Origin: Streptomyces sp. NBC_00344
GTDB taxonomy: Bacteria; Actinomycetota; Actinomycetes; Streptomycetales; Streptomycetaceae
Direction of reading: 5' to 3'
DNA: 64,000 bases
Assembly: GCF_036088315.1 (NCBI RefSeq)
Contig: NZ_CP107996.1
Location: 2,438,501 to 2,502,500, forward strand
Shown here: positions 25,207-34,919 of the stretch, one piece after another
Layout: every line of letters starts with the position of its first letter
Position numbering within the stretch: position 1 is the stretch's first letter
The notes under the pieces: model-generated
What the model was told of the DNA's origin: nothing
Database searches by the model: none
The model's input: the letters and a program-made list of their open reading frames with translations, nothing else
Translations under genes and position numbers: made by a program

Positions 25207-25875
25207 ATGACTCCTGCCGCCAGCGAAGTGACCGAGATACTTCCGACGCCGGTGAAGCCGAGGCTGCGGGGCTGGCTGCACGCCGGGATGTTCCCCGCAG
25301 TGATCGTCGCGGGCCTCGCGCTCGTCGCTCTCGCGGACTCGACCCGCGCCCGAGTGGCCTGCGCCGTCTACATCCTCACGGCGTGCATGCTCTTCGGGGT
25401 CAGCGCGGTGTACCACCGGGGGACCTGGGGCCGCGCGGGCGAGGCCGTCCTGCGCAGGCTGGACCACGCGAACATCTTCCTGATCATCGCGGGCACCTAC
25501 ACACCGCTCACCCTGCTGCTGCTCCCCTCGTCCACCGCGACCCCGCTGCTCTGGGCGGTCTGGGCGGCGGCTCTCGCCGGGATCGCCTTCCGGGTGTTCT
25601 GGGTGGGCGCGCCACGCTGGCTCTACACGCCCTGTTACATCGCCATGGGCTGGGCGGCCGTCTTCTTTCTGCCCGACTTCATGCACGCGGGCGGTGTGGC
25701 CGTGCTCGTCTGCGTCATCGTGGGCGGGCTGCTCTACAGCGCGGGCGGCGTGATCTACGCGCTCAAGCGCCCTGATCCCTCACCGAGTTGGTTCGGCTTC
25801 CACGAGGTGTTCCACTCGCTCACGCTGGCCGCCTTCATCACCCAGTACGTCGCGATCTCACTGATCGCGTACTGA
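25207..25875 (+). CDS. Hemolysin III/PAQR-family membrane protein (TrhA-like)
   Basis: 222 residues with seven predicted membrane helices. Family markers: VSAVYHRGTWG with the metal-site His and Ser, RLDHANIFLIIAGTYTPL, and the C-terminal FHEVFHSLTLAAF. These residues form the hydrolase-like metal site of the PAQR/CREST family. Bacterial members influence membrane lipid balance. Stands alone; convergent with the DUF255 gene across a 21-bp hairpin. Confidence 0.92.
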   Translation: MTPAASEVTEILPTPVKPRLRGWLHAGMFPAVIVAGLALVALADSTRARVACAVYILTACMLFGVSAVYHRGTWGRAGEAVLRRLDHANIFLIIAGTYTPLTLLLLPSSTATPLLWAVWAAALAGIAFRVFWVGAPRWLYTPCYIAMGWAAVFFLPDFMHAGGVAVLVCVIVGGLLYSAGGVIYALKRPDPSPSWFGFHEVFHSLTLAAFITQYVAISLIAY

Positions 25876-25883
25876 CAGTCAGG

Positions 25884-25929
25884 CACCACCGGCGGGCGGA
25901 CGGCGTGCGCCGTCCGCCCGCCGGTGGTG
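25884..25929. terminator. Bidirectional terminator
   Basis: 21-bp perfect stem (25884-25904 with 25909-25929) and 4-base loop, nine bases after the hemolysin-III-family stop and 24 bases before the convergent DUF255 stop. Confidence 0.85.
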
Positions 25930-25953
25930 TGCCGTCCGCCCGCTCGTGGGTGT

Positions 25954-27963
25954 TCAGGCCCGGCCCAGCTGCTGCGCGAGCACGCCCGGGTCGGGCGTCG
26001 GTGCCTCACAGGTGAAGTTCCTGCAGACGTAAGCGGCCGGGTGCCCGTCGATCAGCGGCCGGTGGGCGAGCAGAGGGAATTCCTCACTGCCGCTCGCGCC
26101 GACCGCGACGACCGCGCCCGGCGCCGTGGCGAGCAGCGCGGTCCTGTGCAGCGCCGCGGTCTCCGCGTCGCCGGCCGGTCCCACCACGGCCACCTCGCGC
26201 GGCCCGTCGAGGACCGCCTCCGCGACGGCAAGACCCCATCCGATGAACCGCGGTGCCCGCGGGCCCAGCGCCTTCACCACACCCAGAGCCCGCTCGGCAG
26301 CCGTGCGGTGGGCCTCCGATCCGGTATGCGCCGCATAGGACAACAGCGCCCCCGCGGCCGCGGTCCAGCCGGAAGGGGTGGCACTGTCCGTCGGGTCCTG
26401 CGGCCTGCGGATCAGCTGTTCGGCATCGTGCGCGGTGTCGTACAGGGTGCCGTTCTCCCCCACGAACCCGTCGAGCACCAAGTCGAGCAGGAACCCGGCG
26501 AATTCCAGCCAGACTCCCTCCCCGGTGACCCCGGCCAGCGCGAGGAAGCCCTCGGCGACATCGGCGTAGTCCTCGAGAACCCCCGCGTTGGCGCCGACCT
26601 TGCCGTCCTTGGACGTACGCGAGAGGCGCGCGCCGTCGTCCATGTGCACGCGCACCAGCAGATCGGCGGCCTCGGTGGCCCGCTCGACCAGGTCCGGCCG
26701 GTCGAAGTAGGTGCCGGTCTCCGCCAGCGCGGCGATGGCGAGCCCGTTCCAGGCGGCGACCACCTTGTCGTCCCTGCCGGGCCCGGGACGCAGCGCGCGG
26801 GCCACGAGCAGCCGTTCGCGCAGCTCGGACGGGGCTTCGGCACCCGGCAGTTGAAGCACCGATGCGCCTTCCTCGAAGGTCCCGTCCTCGGTCACCGCGT
26901 ACAGTTCGGCCGCCCGGTCGCCGTCCTGCCCGCCCAGCACCCCGCGCAGCTGCTCCGGTGTCCAGACGTAATAGGCGCCCTCGACATGGTTCCCCTCCGC
27001 GTCCTCGCTGTCCGCGTCCAGAGCCGAGGCGAACCCGCCCTCCGGGGTGCGCAGTTCGGACACGATGAAGTCGGCGGTCTCCAGAGCCACCCTGCGTGCG
27101 AGCGGAGAACCGGTGACCCGCCACAGATGGGCGTACACCCGGCAGAGCAGTGCGTTGTCGTAGAGCATCTTCTCGAAGTGCGGCACCATCCAGTCCCGGT
27201 CGACCGAGTAGCGCGCGAACCCGCCGCCGAGCTGGTCGTACATCCCGCCGCGGGCCATCGCCTCACAGGTGTCGGCGGCCATCTGGAGGGCGCCTTCCGA
27301 GCCGGTGCGCGCGTAGTGCCGCAGCAGGAACTCGATGGTCATCGACGCCGGGAACTTCGGCGCCCCGCCGAATCCGGCGCTCTTCGCGTCGTACTCCCGG
27401 GTCAGTCCGAGCAGCGCCTGCGCCAGCTCGTCCTCGCCCGGAATCCCGGGCGCGTCAAGGGCGAGCGAGCGGGCGGACAGGTCCTCCACGACCTTTCCCG
27501 CGACCTCGTCGACCTCACCGCGCCGGTCGGTCCAGGCAGCCGTGACACCTTCGAGCACCTGAAGGAACGACGGCATCCCGTGCCGGGGCTCGGGCGGGAA
27601 GTAGGTACCGAAGTAGAACGGCTGGGCATCGGCGTTCAGGAACACGGTCATGGGCCAGCCGCCCTGGCCCGTGGCGGCCTGGACGGCCTCCATGTAGACG
27701 GCGTCGACGTCGGGGCGCTCCTCGCGGTCGACCTTGACCGCGACGAAGTGCTCGTTGGTGTACGCGGCGGTGCGCTCGTCCTCGAACGATTCATGAGCCA
27801 TCACATGGCACCAGTGGCACGCTGAGTAGCCAACTGACAGCAGAACAGGTACGTCACGCCGCCGGGCTTCCTCAAAAGCCTCCGGCGTCCAAGGCCACCA
27901 GTCGACCGGATTGTCAGCATGCTGAAGCAGATAAGGCGAGGTCACACCAGCCAACCGGTTCAT
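25954..27963 (-). CDS. DUF255/YyaL-like protein with N-terminal thioredoxin-like domain
   Basis: 669 residues from the ATG at 27963 ([12 protein letters not shown]) with GAGAGG upstream. The N-terminus carries NPVDWWPW and the CxxC motif [14 protein letters not shown] typical of DUF255; the rest is a six-hairpin-like helical domain ([31 protein letters not shown]). Orthologues occur from bacteria to mammals (SPATA20). Biochemical function is not established; a thiol-redox or carbohydrate-related role is assumed from the folds. Confidence 0.9.
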   Translation of the reverse strand: MNRLAGVTSPYLLQHADNPVDWWPWTPEAFEEARRRDVPVLLSVGYSACHWCHVMAHESFEDERTAAYTNEHFVAVKVDREERPDVDAVYMEAVQAATGQGGWPMTVFLNADAQPFYFGTYFPPEPRHGMPSFLQVLEGVTAAWTDRRGEVDEVAGKVVEDLSARSLALDAPGIPGEDELAQALLGLTREYDAKSAGFGGAPKFPASMTIEFLLRHYARTGSEGALQMAADTCEAMARGGMYDQLGGGFARYSVDRDWMVPHFEKMLYDNALLCRVYAHLWRVTGSPLARRVALETADFIVSELRTPEGGFASALDADSEDAEGNHVEGAYYVWTPEQLRGVLGGQDGDRAAELYAVTEDGTFEEGASVLQLPGAEAPSELRERLLVARALRPGPGRDDKVVAAWNGLAIAALAETGTYFDRPDLVERATEAADLLVRVHMDDGARLSRTSKDGKVGANAGVLEDYADVAEGFLALAGVTGEGVWLEFAGFLLDLVLDGFVGENGTLYDTAHDAEQLIRRPQDPTDSATPSGWTAAAGALLSYAAHTGSEAHRTAAERALGVVKALGPRAPRFIGWGLAVAEAVLDGPREVAVVGPAGDAETAALHRTALLATAPGAVVAVGASGSEEFPLLAHRPLIDGHPAAYVCRNFTCEAPTPDPGVLAQQLGRA

Positions 27964-28207
27964 ACGAGCCAGCCTCTCACAGGCCCCAACCCAGTTGGTG
28001 AAGCCGGCGAAGGCGCTGCCTCGCCTGGCCGAATTGCACTTGTGCGCCATCACGTGCGCGACAACAGCCTCACCACTCACTTGGGAGAAGCCGGGACAGA
28101 GGAAGGGGAGCCGCCGCGGTCTTCCGAATCAGGTGCCCCGGCATCGCAGGACAGTAGGCTGAGCACAACAGCGCCGGACTGCCGAGGCTCCTCGAAGGAG
28201 GTACACC

Positions 28208-28774
28208 ATGACCGCCGGGATGGTGGCGCCCGCGTGGATGCATACGCAGATCAGCGCGGAGCAGTACGACTCGTGGTCCGAGGAGCAGTGTGCCGGCATC
28301 GAGATCGTGGACGGAATGGTCGTCGTGAGCCCAAGCGCGTCCAAGCGGCACAACCGGCTGGCCCGAATCCTGGCCAATGCCCTGGACGCCGCCGCCGGCT
28401 CGGACTGGAACGCCGACACTGACTTCGACGTCCGCCTGCAGGACGTTCCCCTCACCAACCGCCGTCCGGACGTCGTCGTCTACCGAGCAGAGACCATCGA
28501 TCTCACGCCCACCCGCCCCGAACACGTACTTCTGGTCGTCGAGGTCGTGTCGCCCGGCTCGGAGACCACCGACCGGATCGTGAAGGTGGACCAGTACGCC
28601 AAGGCCGGTATCCCCTTCTACTGGCGTATCGAACAGGCCGCGACCGGGGTCCCGATCGTCTACACATACGTTCTCGACCCCGCCACCAAGGCCTACAGGG
28701 ACGGCGAGATCTTCACCGGCGCGATCAAGGCTGCCGCACCCTTCTCCATCACCGTGGACCTGGGAACCATCTGA
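28208..28774 (+). CDS. Uma2-family (DUF820) PD-(D/E)XK nuclease-like protein
   Basis: 188 residues with an excellent GAAGGAGG ribosome site. Restriction-endonuclease-like core: GIEIVDGMVVVSPSAS, RRPDVVVYRAE (catalytic Asp), VLLVVEVVSPGSETTDR (Glu and downstream residues), KVDQYAKAGIPFYWRIE. Uma2 genes are very abundant in Streptomyces and cyanobacteria with unclear function; nuclease activity is inferred from the fold. About 390 bp before the STAND gene. Confidence 0.87.
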   Translation: MTAGMVAPAWMHTQISAEQYDSWSEEQCAGIEIVDGMVVVSPSASKRHNRLARILANALDAAAGSDWNADTDFDVRLQDVPLTNRRPDVVVYRAETIDLTPTRPEHVLLVVEVVSPGSETTDRIVKVDQYAKAGIPFYWRIEQAATGVPIVYTYVLDPATKAYRDGEIFTGAIKAAAPFSITVDLGTI

Positions 28775-29161
28775 CGGTGCTGGAAGATTTTTCTCCTCGC
28801 TGGCACGGAGGAACTGTCGAAAGAGCTTGTTTGCCGGTGCGTGCTTCCCGTTTCGCCAATCGCTGATGCGCTGGACAGCTTGAGATCGCCTGCTGCGAGC
28901 AGCACGAGCGAAGAGCTCCCCGCCGCCGCCGGAGGAATCGCGTCACATCACGGCAGGCGCTGTTCGGATTCCGGTCCGCCCAGTGGCCGAGGCTCAGCCC
29001 CTGGACCTGGGCGTACACCGAACGAGTCGCCTGGAGCGCGCCCCTCCCCTGCCGATCTACCGTGCCGCGTGACGCGACACCGGGCCTCAGGCATCCTCGC
29101 GCTCAGCCGCCCCACCAAGGACACTTGACTCCGGATCTGACCTCTCGGAGGGGGACTGCAT
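28775..29161. other. Intergenic region before the STAND gene
   Basis: 387 bp without a credible gene; short open frames on both strands lack ribosome sites and recognisable content. The last 20 bases provide a GGAGGGGG ribosome site for the downstream gene. A promoter must lie here, but no clear -35/-10 pair was identified. Confidence 0.4.
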
Positions 29162-32100
29162 ATGCGGGACAGCCATCGGGCCGAGGCCGAGCGGCTGCTG
29201 GCGCGCGCCGTCGAGGAGGAGGTACGCCGGACCGGCGGGCGTGCCGACGCGGGGACGCTGCTGGCACGCGGGCGCGGCGCGCTGGATTCGCTGGCGGCCG
29301 GCGCCGGCGACGAGTACGCCGCGTACGTCCGGGCGCTGGATGCCGCGGAGGCGGAGACGCATCCGCTGTCGTCACACTTCAGCGGCTCGGCGATGGGAAC
29401 CCCGGCCGTGGTCACCGGGGTTGCCGCGGTCGCCGCCTTCGGGTCGGATCTGGCTCTGGGCACCACCGGGGGCACCGCGCTCGGCGCCGGGGTTGCCGTC
29501 GCCGTGGCGGGGGCCGCCGCGACGGTCGCCAGGGTGACGGCCGCGCACTGGCCTGCCGCCCACCGCAGGGCCGGCGCGGCGGGACAGCCGGGCGGCGCCG
29601 AGCAACTGCGTCTGGAATGGCTGACCGCCCTCGATGTGAGGGGCATCCGCCCGTACCTGGACCAGCAGCGGATGCTCGCCGTGCCGAAGAAGAAGGCCAC
29701 CGCTCCCGTGCCGCCGCAGCTGCGCGGCACCGACAAGAGCGCGGCGGCCCGGCGACGGTCCGTGCTGGAGCACTCGTTCGGTCATCTGCCGCAGCCGGAC
29801 GGCCCGTTCGCGGGCCGGCGGCGGGAGATGGCCCGGATCGTCCAGTGGGTGCAGGCGGCCCGCGCGTCCACCGAGACCCGGCCCACCGTCGTCGTGCTGT
29901 ACGGGGCCCCGGGCACGGGGCGCACCACTCTCGCCGTGCGGGCGGCGCACCAGCTCAAGGACCAGTTCCGCGGGGCGTGCCTGGTCGATCTGCGCGGGGC
30001 GACCCACGACGAACCGCCGTTGCAGACCCGGGACGCCCTGCTGCACCTGCTGAACCGGCTCGGCGCTCCGCGCGAACAGCTGCTCTTCCGTGAACGTACC
30101 TCTCCTGAGCAGCAGTTGAGGAGGCTGACCGAGCTGTACCACAAGCATCTGACCGGGCTCCCGGTCACCGTCGTGCTCGACGACGCGTCCGACGCCGGCC
30201 AGGTGCGCACCCTCGTTCCCGAGCGATCGGACAGCCTGGTCCTGGTGACGGCGAGCGAGCCGCTCGAACTGCCGGCGGACCTCCCCGCCTGGGTCCACCA
30301 GCTGCCGGTCGACGCGCTGGACGCGGCCGGCGCGGAGGAGCTGCTGAGGGACGTCGCCGAGGAGACGGAGAGTCCCTACGACGCCGAATCCACCGACCGG
30401 GTGGCGGAGCTGTGCGGCCGGCTGCCCCTGGCGCTGCGGGTCGCGGGGTCCTCGCTCGGGCCCCGCTCCACCCGCGAACTCGCCGCTCATCTCGCGGCAT
30501 ATGATCCGGCGCAGCCGGTCGAACGGGCGCTCTGGCTGCGCTACAGCGACCAACCTGAGCAGGGGCGCCGGCTGCTGCGCAGGCTCGCGCTGGCCGGGCG
30601 GGCCAGCCTGGGGGCGGCCGCTGCCGCCGCACTGCTGGCCGTCGACGGCCAAGAGGCACAACGGCTGCTGACCCGGCTGGCACGGGCCGGGCTGATCGAC
30701 CATGTGCGGGGCAGCCGTTACCGCCTCCACGACACGGTGCGGGCCTTCGCGCAGGAACGTCTGGCGGACGAGGAACAGCAGCCGGAGCGCACCGCCGCGC
30801 ACGAGCGGCTGATCCAGAGCTACGCCGAGCTCGCCGACGCGGTGATCCGGCTGGTGGACGGCAAACTCTCCACCCGGGCCGGGCAGTTCGGGCCTCATGG
30901 CTTCGCGTCGCTGGATGCGGCACTGCGCTGGCTGGACGAGGAGTCGAGCTTCATCACGTCGGCGCTGCGGCACGCGGAGGGCGTCGACCAGGATGTGGTG
31001 CTGCATCTGCTCGGCGCGCTGTGCGACTACTGCCTGCTGCGCGGCGATCTCTACCGTCTCGGTGAGATCAGCGAACTGACCGAGTCCGTCGGCCAGGGTC
31101 TGCTCATGCGGTCGGTGCAGTGGCGTACCGGCATCGCGGCCCGCCAGCTCGGCGAGCTGGACAAGGCGCGCACCACTCTCACCTCGGTCGTCGGTCTCTA
31201 CCATGAGGCGCAGCACCGCGCGGGTGAGGCGCTCGCGCTCTGCTCCCTCGGCATCACCCTGCACCACCAGGGGAATCTCATCGAGGCGTCGGCGAAGCTG
31301 AGGGAGGCCATCGCGCTCCAGGCGCCGTCCGAACTGGCGGCGGACCGCGCCTGGTCGCTGCATGCGCTGGCGGCGGTGGAACGCGACAGGTCGAACCTGC
31401 CGGAGGCGCTGACGCTGCTCTCCACGGCGCTCACCCTCCACCAGGAGAGCGATTCCCTGCACGGGGAGGCCTGGACGCACTTCCAGCTGGGCCAGCTGTG
31501 CCTGCGCCTGGGCGATGTGTCCCGCGCCGAGGTGGAACTGCGGACCGCGCTGGACGCCTACGGGCAGACCAGGGACGGCCGCGGCGAGGCGTGGGCGATG
31601 ACCCAGCTCGCCAGGACCCGTCTGGTCGACGCGGACCCGGCGGCCGCCATCGACCAGCTGCGCCAGGCCCTGGCCCGGCACCGCGACAACGAGGACGCGC
31701 GGGGTGAGGCGTGGACGCTGTACTACCTCGGTCAGGCGCTGGAGGAGCGCGGTGACCGTGACCAGGCGGTGCGGGAGCTGGAGCGGGCCCGCACGATGTT
31801 CTCCCGGATGCGGGATGTCTACGGCCTGGCCTGTGCCCGGCACCACTCGGGCCGGGTCACCCGTGACCAGCGGGCGGCGCAGACCGGCAATCTCCGCAAC
31901 AGCGGTTTCGCCCGGCAGTTGCTGGTCGACGCCCGCACCGACTTCCACCGCATCGGCGTCGCGCACGGCGAGGCCTGGACCTGCCTCGAACTGGCCCTCA
32001 TCGACGCCGGGAACAACCGTGCGGTCCAGGCACTCCGGCTCTGCGACGAGGCGGCGGAGCTGTTCGCTTCGTACGACGACCGCAGGGGCGAGGACTGGGC

Positions 32101-32371
32101 CCGCTTCCTGCGCTGCACGCTGCTGCCCTACGCGTCCCCCGGGGGCTCGGAGGTCGGCACGGCGGTGGCGGACGAGGAGCTCGCCCAGCTGATCCGCGCG
32201 GCGCATCAGGGCCGCGACGCGAAGCTGGCGGACTGCGCGGAGGCCTATGCGCTGGTGCTGGAGCGAGGGGTGACGCTGGAGGACGGATGGCAGGCGTGGC
32301 TGCTCGGCATGGTGCCGGACCGGCATGCCCGGGAAGTCATGGGGGTGCCGGTGGCCGTGGCCCGGGGGTAG
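29162..32371 (+). CDS. STAND NTPase (NB-ARC) with C-terminal TPR array and N-terminal hydrophobic region
   Basis: 1069 residues. Residues 1-70 are helical and charged. Residues 78-127 form a Gly/Ala/Val-rich hydrophobic hairpin that may enter the membrane. Walker A GAPGTGRTT is at 248-256 and Walker B VTVVLDD at 335-341, followed by the GLPLAL-like CGRLPLALRVAG and a winged-helix/ARM region. From about 660 there are many TPR-like repeats with the recurring GEAWT motif spaced about 40 residues apart. This is the AfsR/NLR-like STAND plan but without a SARP DNA-binding domain. Such proteins act as ligand-triggered switches; some are antiphage sensors. Effector and ligand are unknown. Confidence 0.86.
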   Translation: MRDSHRAEAERLLARAVEEEVRRTGGRADAGTLLARGRGALDSLAAGAGDEYAAYVRALDAAEAETHPLSSHFSGSAMGTPAVVTGVAAVAAFGSDLALGTTGGTALGAGVAVAVAGAAATVARVTAAHWPAAHRRAGAAGQPGGAEQLRLEWLTALDVRGIRPYLDQQRMLAVPKKKATAPVPPQLRGTDKSAAARRRSVLEHSFGHLPQPDGPFAGRRREMARIVQWVQAARASTETRPTVVVLYGAPGTGRTTLAVRAAHQLKDQFRGACLVDLRGATHDEPPLQTRDALLHLLNRLGAPREQLLFRERTSPEQQLRRLTELYHKHLTGLPVTVVLDDASDAGQVRTLVPERSDSLVLVTASEPLELPADLPAWVHQLPVDALDAAGAEELLRDVAEETESPYDAESTDRVAELCGRLPLALRVAGSSLGPRSTRELAAHLAAYDPAQPVERALWLRYSDQPEQGRRLLRRLALAGRASLGAAAAAALLAVDGQEAQRLLTRLARAGLIDHVRGSRYRLHDTVRAFAQERLADEEQQPERTAAHERLIQSYAELADAVIRLVDGKLSTRAGQFGPHGFASLDAALRWLDEESSFITSALRHAEGVDQDVVLHLLGALCDYCLLRGDLYRLGEISELTESVGQGLLMRSVQWRTGIAARQLGELDKARTTLTSVVGLYHEAQHRAGEALALCSLGITLHHQGNLIEASAKLREAIALQAPSELAADRAWSLHALAAVERDRSNLPEALTLLSTALTLHQESDSLHGEAWTHFQLGQLCLRLGDVSRAEVELRTALDAYGQTRDGRGEAWAMTQLARTRLVDADPAAAIDQLRQALARHRDNEDARGEAWTLYYLGQALEERGDRDQAVRELERARTMFSRMRDVYGLACARHHSGRVTRDQRAAQTGNLRNSGFARQLLVDARTDFHRIGVAHGEAWTCLELALIDAGNNRAVQALRLCDEAAELFASYDDRRGEDWARFLRCTLLPYASPGGSEVGTAVADEELAQLIRAAHQGRDAKLADCAEAYALVLERGVTLEDGWQAWLLGMVPDRHAREVMGVPVAVARG

Positions 32372-32486
32372 CCGCCGTACGGGCGGTCCCCGAGGGGCTC
32401 CGCCCCGGCCGGCCGGGGGACGCGCGTCCGGGCAGCGCCGACCGCGCCCCGGCCGGATCGGGCCCGTCGGGCGGCGGCGGACCGGC

Positions 32487-32512
32487 GGTGCGGGGGCTGC
32501 GGCCCCCGCACC
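32487..32512. terminator. Bidirectional terminator
   Basis: 11-bp perfect stem (32487-32497 with 32502-32512) and 4-base loop, immediately abutting the stop codon of the convergent small membrane protein gene. Confidence 0.7.
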
Positions 32513-32743
32513 TCAGCTCCTCTTCGGCTCCGCTCCGGCCTCCGGCCGCGGCTCCGCGCCCGGCAGCGGTGCCTCCTTGAAGGTCACCCTTCCCATGTGG
32601 CGGTTCATCGACTTCATCAGCAGCCACACCCCGACGGCCAGCGCCGCGAAGATCAGGAAACCGAGAAGGCCGGGAGTCACCTTGTTGTCGTCGACCTCTT
32701 TGGCCAGAGGGACGAGGTGCGTCAATGCCTGGCTAGCGCTCAT
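32513..32743 (-). CDS. Small single-span membrane protein downstream of mca
   Basis: 76 residues from the ATG at 32743 (MSASQALTHLVPLAKE), beginning two bases after the mca stop. One membrane helix (TPGLLGFLIFAALAVGVWLL), then a basic segment (KSMNRHMGRVTF) and a Pro/Glu-rich tail. Translational coupling to mca suggests a related role, but function is unknown. Confidence 0.8.
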   Translation of the reverse strand: MSASQALTHLVPLAKEVDDNKVTPGLLGFLIFAALAVGVWLLMKSMNRHMGRVTFKEAPLPGAEPRPEAGAEPKRS

Positions 32744-32745
32744 AA

Positions 32746-33627
32746 CTAGGCATTGTCCCGGATGCCCGCAAAGAGGTCGTCCTCGGGGAGGGAAGTCTCC
32801 ACCAGAGACTTCACCAGCTCGTATTCCTCGGTGGGCCAGATCTCCTTCTGGATCTCCAGCGGAACGCGGAACCAGCCGCCGTCGGGGTCGATCTGGGTGG
32901 CGTGCGCGATCAGGGCCTTGTCCCGGATCTCGAAGAAGTCCGCGCAGGGAATGTGCGTGGTCAGAGTGCGTTCGACCCGCTCGAACTCCTTCCAGCGCTC
33001 CAGCCACTCCGCGTACGGCGACTCGAGGCCGCGGGCCAGCAGGCCCTCGTGCAGTGCCACGGTGCGCGGCTTGTTGAAGCCCTGGTTGTAGTAGAGCTTC
33101 GAGGGCTGGAAGGCCGGGCCGAACTCCGCCTCCGGGTACTTCCCGGTGTCGGTCGCCGCATCGAAGGCGACCATGGAGATCTGGTGGGTCATGATGTGGT
33201 CCGGGTGCGGGTATCCGCCGTTCTCGTCGTAGGTGGTGATCACCTGCGGACGGAATTCGCGGATCAGCCTCACCAGCCGGCCGGCGGCCACATCGACGTC
33301 CTCCAGGGCGAAGCAGCCCTCGGGGAGGGGCGGCAGCGGGTCGCCCTCGGGGAGACCCGAGTCGACGAAGCCCAGCCAGTCCTGCTTGATCCCGAGGATC
33401 TCGCGGGCCTCGTCCATCTCCTTCTTGCGGACCTCGTGGATGTGCTCCTCGATATAGGCGTCGCCCTGGAGCTTGGGGTTGAGGATGGAGCCGCGCTCGC
33501 CTCCTGTGCAGGTCACGACCAGCACGTCCACCCCCTCGGACACGTACTTGGCCATGGTGGCCGCACCCTTGCTCGACTCGTCGTCGGGGTGGGCGTGTAC
33601 GGCCATCAGTCGCAGCTGCTCAGTCAA
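32746..33627 (-). CDS. mca: Mycothiol conjugate amidase Mca
   Basis: 293 residues from a TTG at 33627 (LTEQLRLMAVHAHPDDES), six bases after GAGGAT; this is the usual Mca length. Metal-binding AHPDDE near the N-terminus and GGYPHPDHIMTH later are the hallmark of the PIG-L/MshB/Mca family. Mca hydrolyses mycothiol S-conjugates, releasing mercapturic acids for export, a detoxification route confined to Actinobacteria. Confidence 0.95.
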   Translation of the reverse strand: MTEQLRLMAVHAHPDDESSKGAATMAKYVSEGVDVLVVTCTGGERGSILNPKLQGDAYIEEHIHEVRKKEMDEAREILGIKQDWLGFVDSGLPEGDPLPPLPEGCFALEDVDVAAGRLVRLIREFRPQVITTYDENGGYPHPDHIMTHQISMVAFDAATDTGKYPEAEFGPAFQPSKLYYNQGFNKPRTVALHEGLLARGLESPYAEWLERWKEFERVERTLTTHIPCADFFEIRDKALIAHATQIDPDGGWFRVPLEIQKEIWPTEEYELVKSLVETSLPEDDLFAGIRDNA

Positions 33628-33724
33628 GACAGGATCCTCAGTGATTCGTCGCAATCGGCGGCTTCTATAGTGACCGAAAGAGGGGACGGAAAATTCCGGG
33701 AACCCCTGCACAGGAGGAACGATC

Positions 33725-34129
33725 ATGACGGCGGTTGGCGAACAGCTCCCCGAGGGGCGCTACGGCCCCTCCGCGGACCGGCGCGCCGACCGCAGGCTGC
33801 GGATCATCGGCTCGGTGCTGGGCGCCGCACTGCTCGGTGTGATCGGCTGGATCGGCTACGACTACATCGGCTCGACGGCCATCAGCGCCGAGGTGATCAG
33901 CTGGGACGTCGCGTCGGATCACGCCGTGGACGTCCATATCGAGGTGCGCAAGGACGCGGGCACCCACGGCACCTGCACCCTGCGGCTGCGGGAGACCGAC
34001 GGCAACGAGGTCGCCCGCAAGGACGCCAGGTTCGACCAGCCCAAGGGCCGGATCGACCAGGTCGTCACCGTACGTACGACGGCCAGGGCGACCAGCGTCG
34101 AACTTCTCGGCTGCCAGTCCGACTCCTGA
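33725..34129 (+). CDS. DUF4307 membrane protein
   Basis: 134 residues: soluble N-terminus (LPEGRYGPSADRRADRRL), one membrane helix (IIGSVLGAALLGVIGWIGY) and an extracytoplasmic beta-rich domain ending GCQSDS. This is the actinobacterial DUF4307 architecture, commonly found next to mca. Transcribed divergently from mca; TATAGT at 33666-33671 is a probable -10 and CAGGAGGAACG a strong ribosome site. Confidence 0.9.
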   Translation: MTAVGEQLPEGRYGPSADRRADRRLRIIGSVLGAALLGVIGWIGYDYIGSTAISAEVISWDVASDHAVDVHIEVRKDAGTHGTCTLRLRETDGNEVARKDARFDQPKGRIDQVVTVRTTARATSVELLGCQSDS

Positions 34130-34301
34130 CCGGGTCCGGCCGGAGGGGCCCGGCCGGCGAGGACGACTCACAGTCCTCGAAGGTGCAGATCCACCCGCTT
34201 CGCCGCCAGAATTGTTAGGCTCGTGGTTTCGCCCGCCCCTGGAGGAACATCCTTCCGGGTAGGGCGATGCTTTGTATTTCCAGTACCTACGAGGAGCACC
34301 T

Positions 34302-34799
34302 GTGACCCAGACCAGCGAGAACGTCACCTGGCTGACCCAGGAGGCGTACAACCAGCTGAAGGCTGAGCTGGAGTATCTGCAGGGTCCCGCCCGCTCGGAG
34401 ATCGTCACCAAGATCGCGGCGGCCCGCGAGGAGGGCGACCTGCGCGAGAACGGCGGGTACCACGCCGCCAAGGAGGAGCAGGGCAAGCAGGAGCTGCGCG
34501 TACGCCAGCTGACCCAGCTGCTCGAACACGCCAAGGTCGGCGAGGCCCCGGCGGCCTCCGGTGAAGCGGCTCCCGGCATGGTCGTGACGATCGCCTTCGA
34601 CGGTGACGAGGACGACACCATGACGTTCCTGCTCGCCTCCCGTGAGTACGCCAGCTCGGACTTCGAGACGTACTCCCCCCAGTCGCCGCTCGGCACCGGC
34701 GTCATCGGCAAGAAGGTCGGCGAGAACGCCGAGTACGAGCTCCCGAACGGCAAGACCGCCACGGTGAAGATCCTGAAGGCCGAGCCCTTCAAGGGCTGA
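34302..34799 (+). CDS. greA: Transcription elongation factor GreA
   Basis: 165 residues from the GTG at 34302 (VTQTSENVTWLTQEAYNQL) behind GAGGAG. N-terminal antiparallel coiled coil with the acidic tip AAREEGDLRENGGYHAAKE, then the C-terminal FKBP-like domain. It stimulates cleavage of backtracked RNA by RNA polymerase. The basal sequence and length are normal for actinobacterial GreA. Confidence 0.95.
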   Translation: MTQTSENVTWLTQEAYNQLKAELEYLQGPARSEIVTKIAAAREEGDLRENGGYHAAKEEQGKQELRVRQLTQLLEHAKVGEAPAASGEAAPGMVVTIAFDGDEDDTMTFLLASREYASSDFETYSPQSPLGTGVIGKKVGENAEYELPNGKTATVKILKAEPFKG

Positions 34800-34822
34800 C
34801 GGGCCCGGTATCGCTGCGCGGA

Positions 34823-34854
34823 AAAGCCCCGGCCACCGGTGTGGCCGGGGCTTT
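34823..34854. terminator. greA terminator, probably bidirectional
   Basis: Perfect 14-bp stem (34823-34836 with 34841-34854), 4-base loop, flanked by an A-run on the left and T-run on the right; it lies between greA and the convergent ABC permease gene. Confidence 0.85.
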
Positions 34855-34919
34855 CGCGTACGGTGCCGGGGCTCGCGCGCCCCGCGCTCAGGTCCCGGGG
34901 CCGGGACGCCGGGCCGGAC

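Noticed and set aside
28749..29128. Short open frames on both strands before the STAND gene
   Set aside because: No ribosome sites, no recognisable motifs, and compositionally unlike neighbouring genes.
29372..32326. Minus-strand open frame of 984 codons opposite the STAND gene
   Set aside because: Exact antisense shadow; repetitive Arg/Gly/Gln/Val composition and no start signals.
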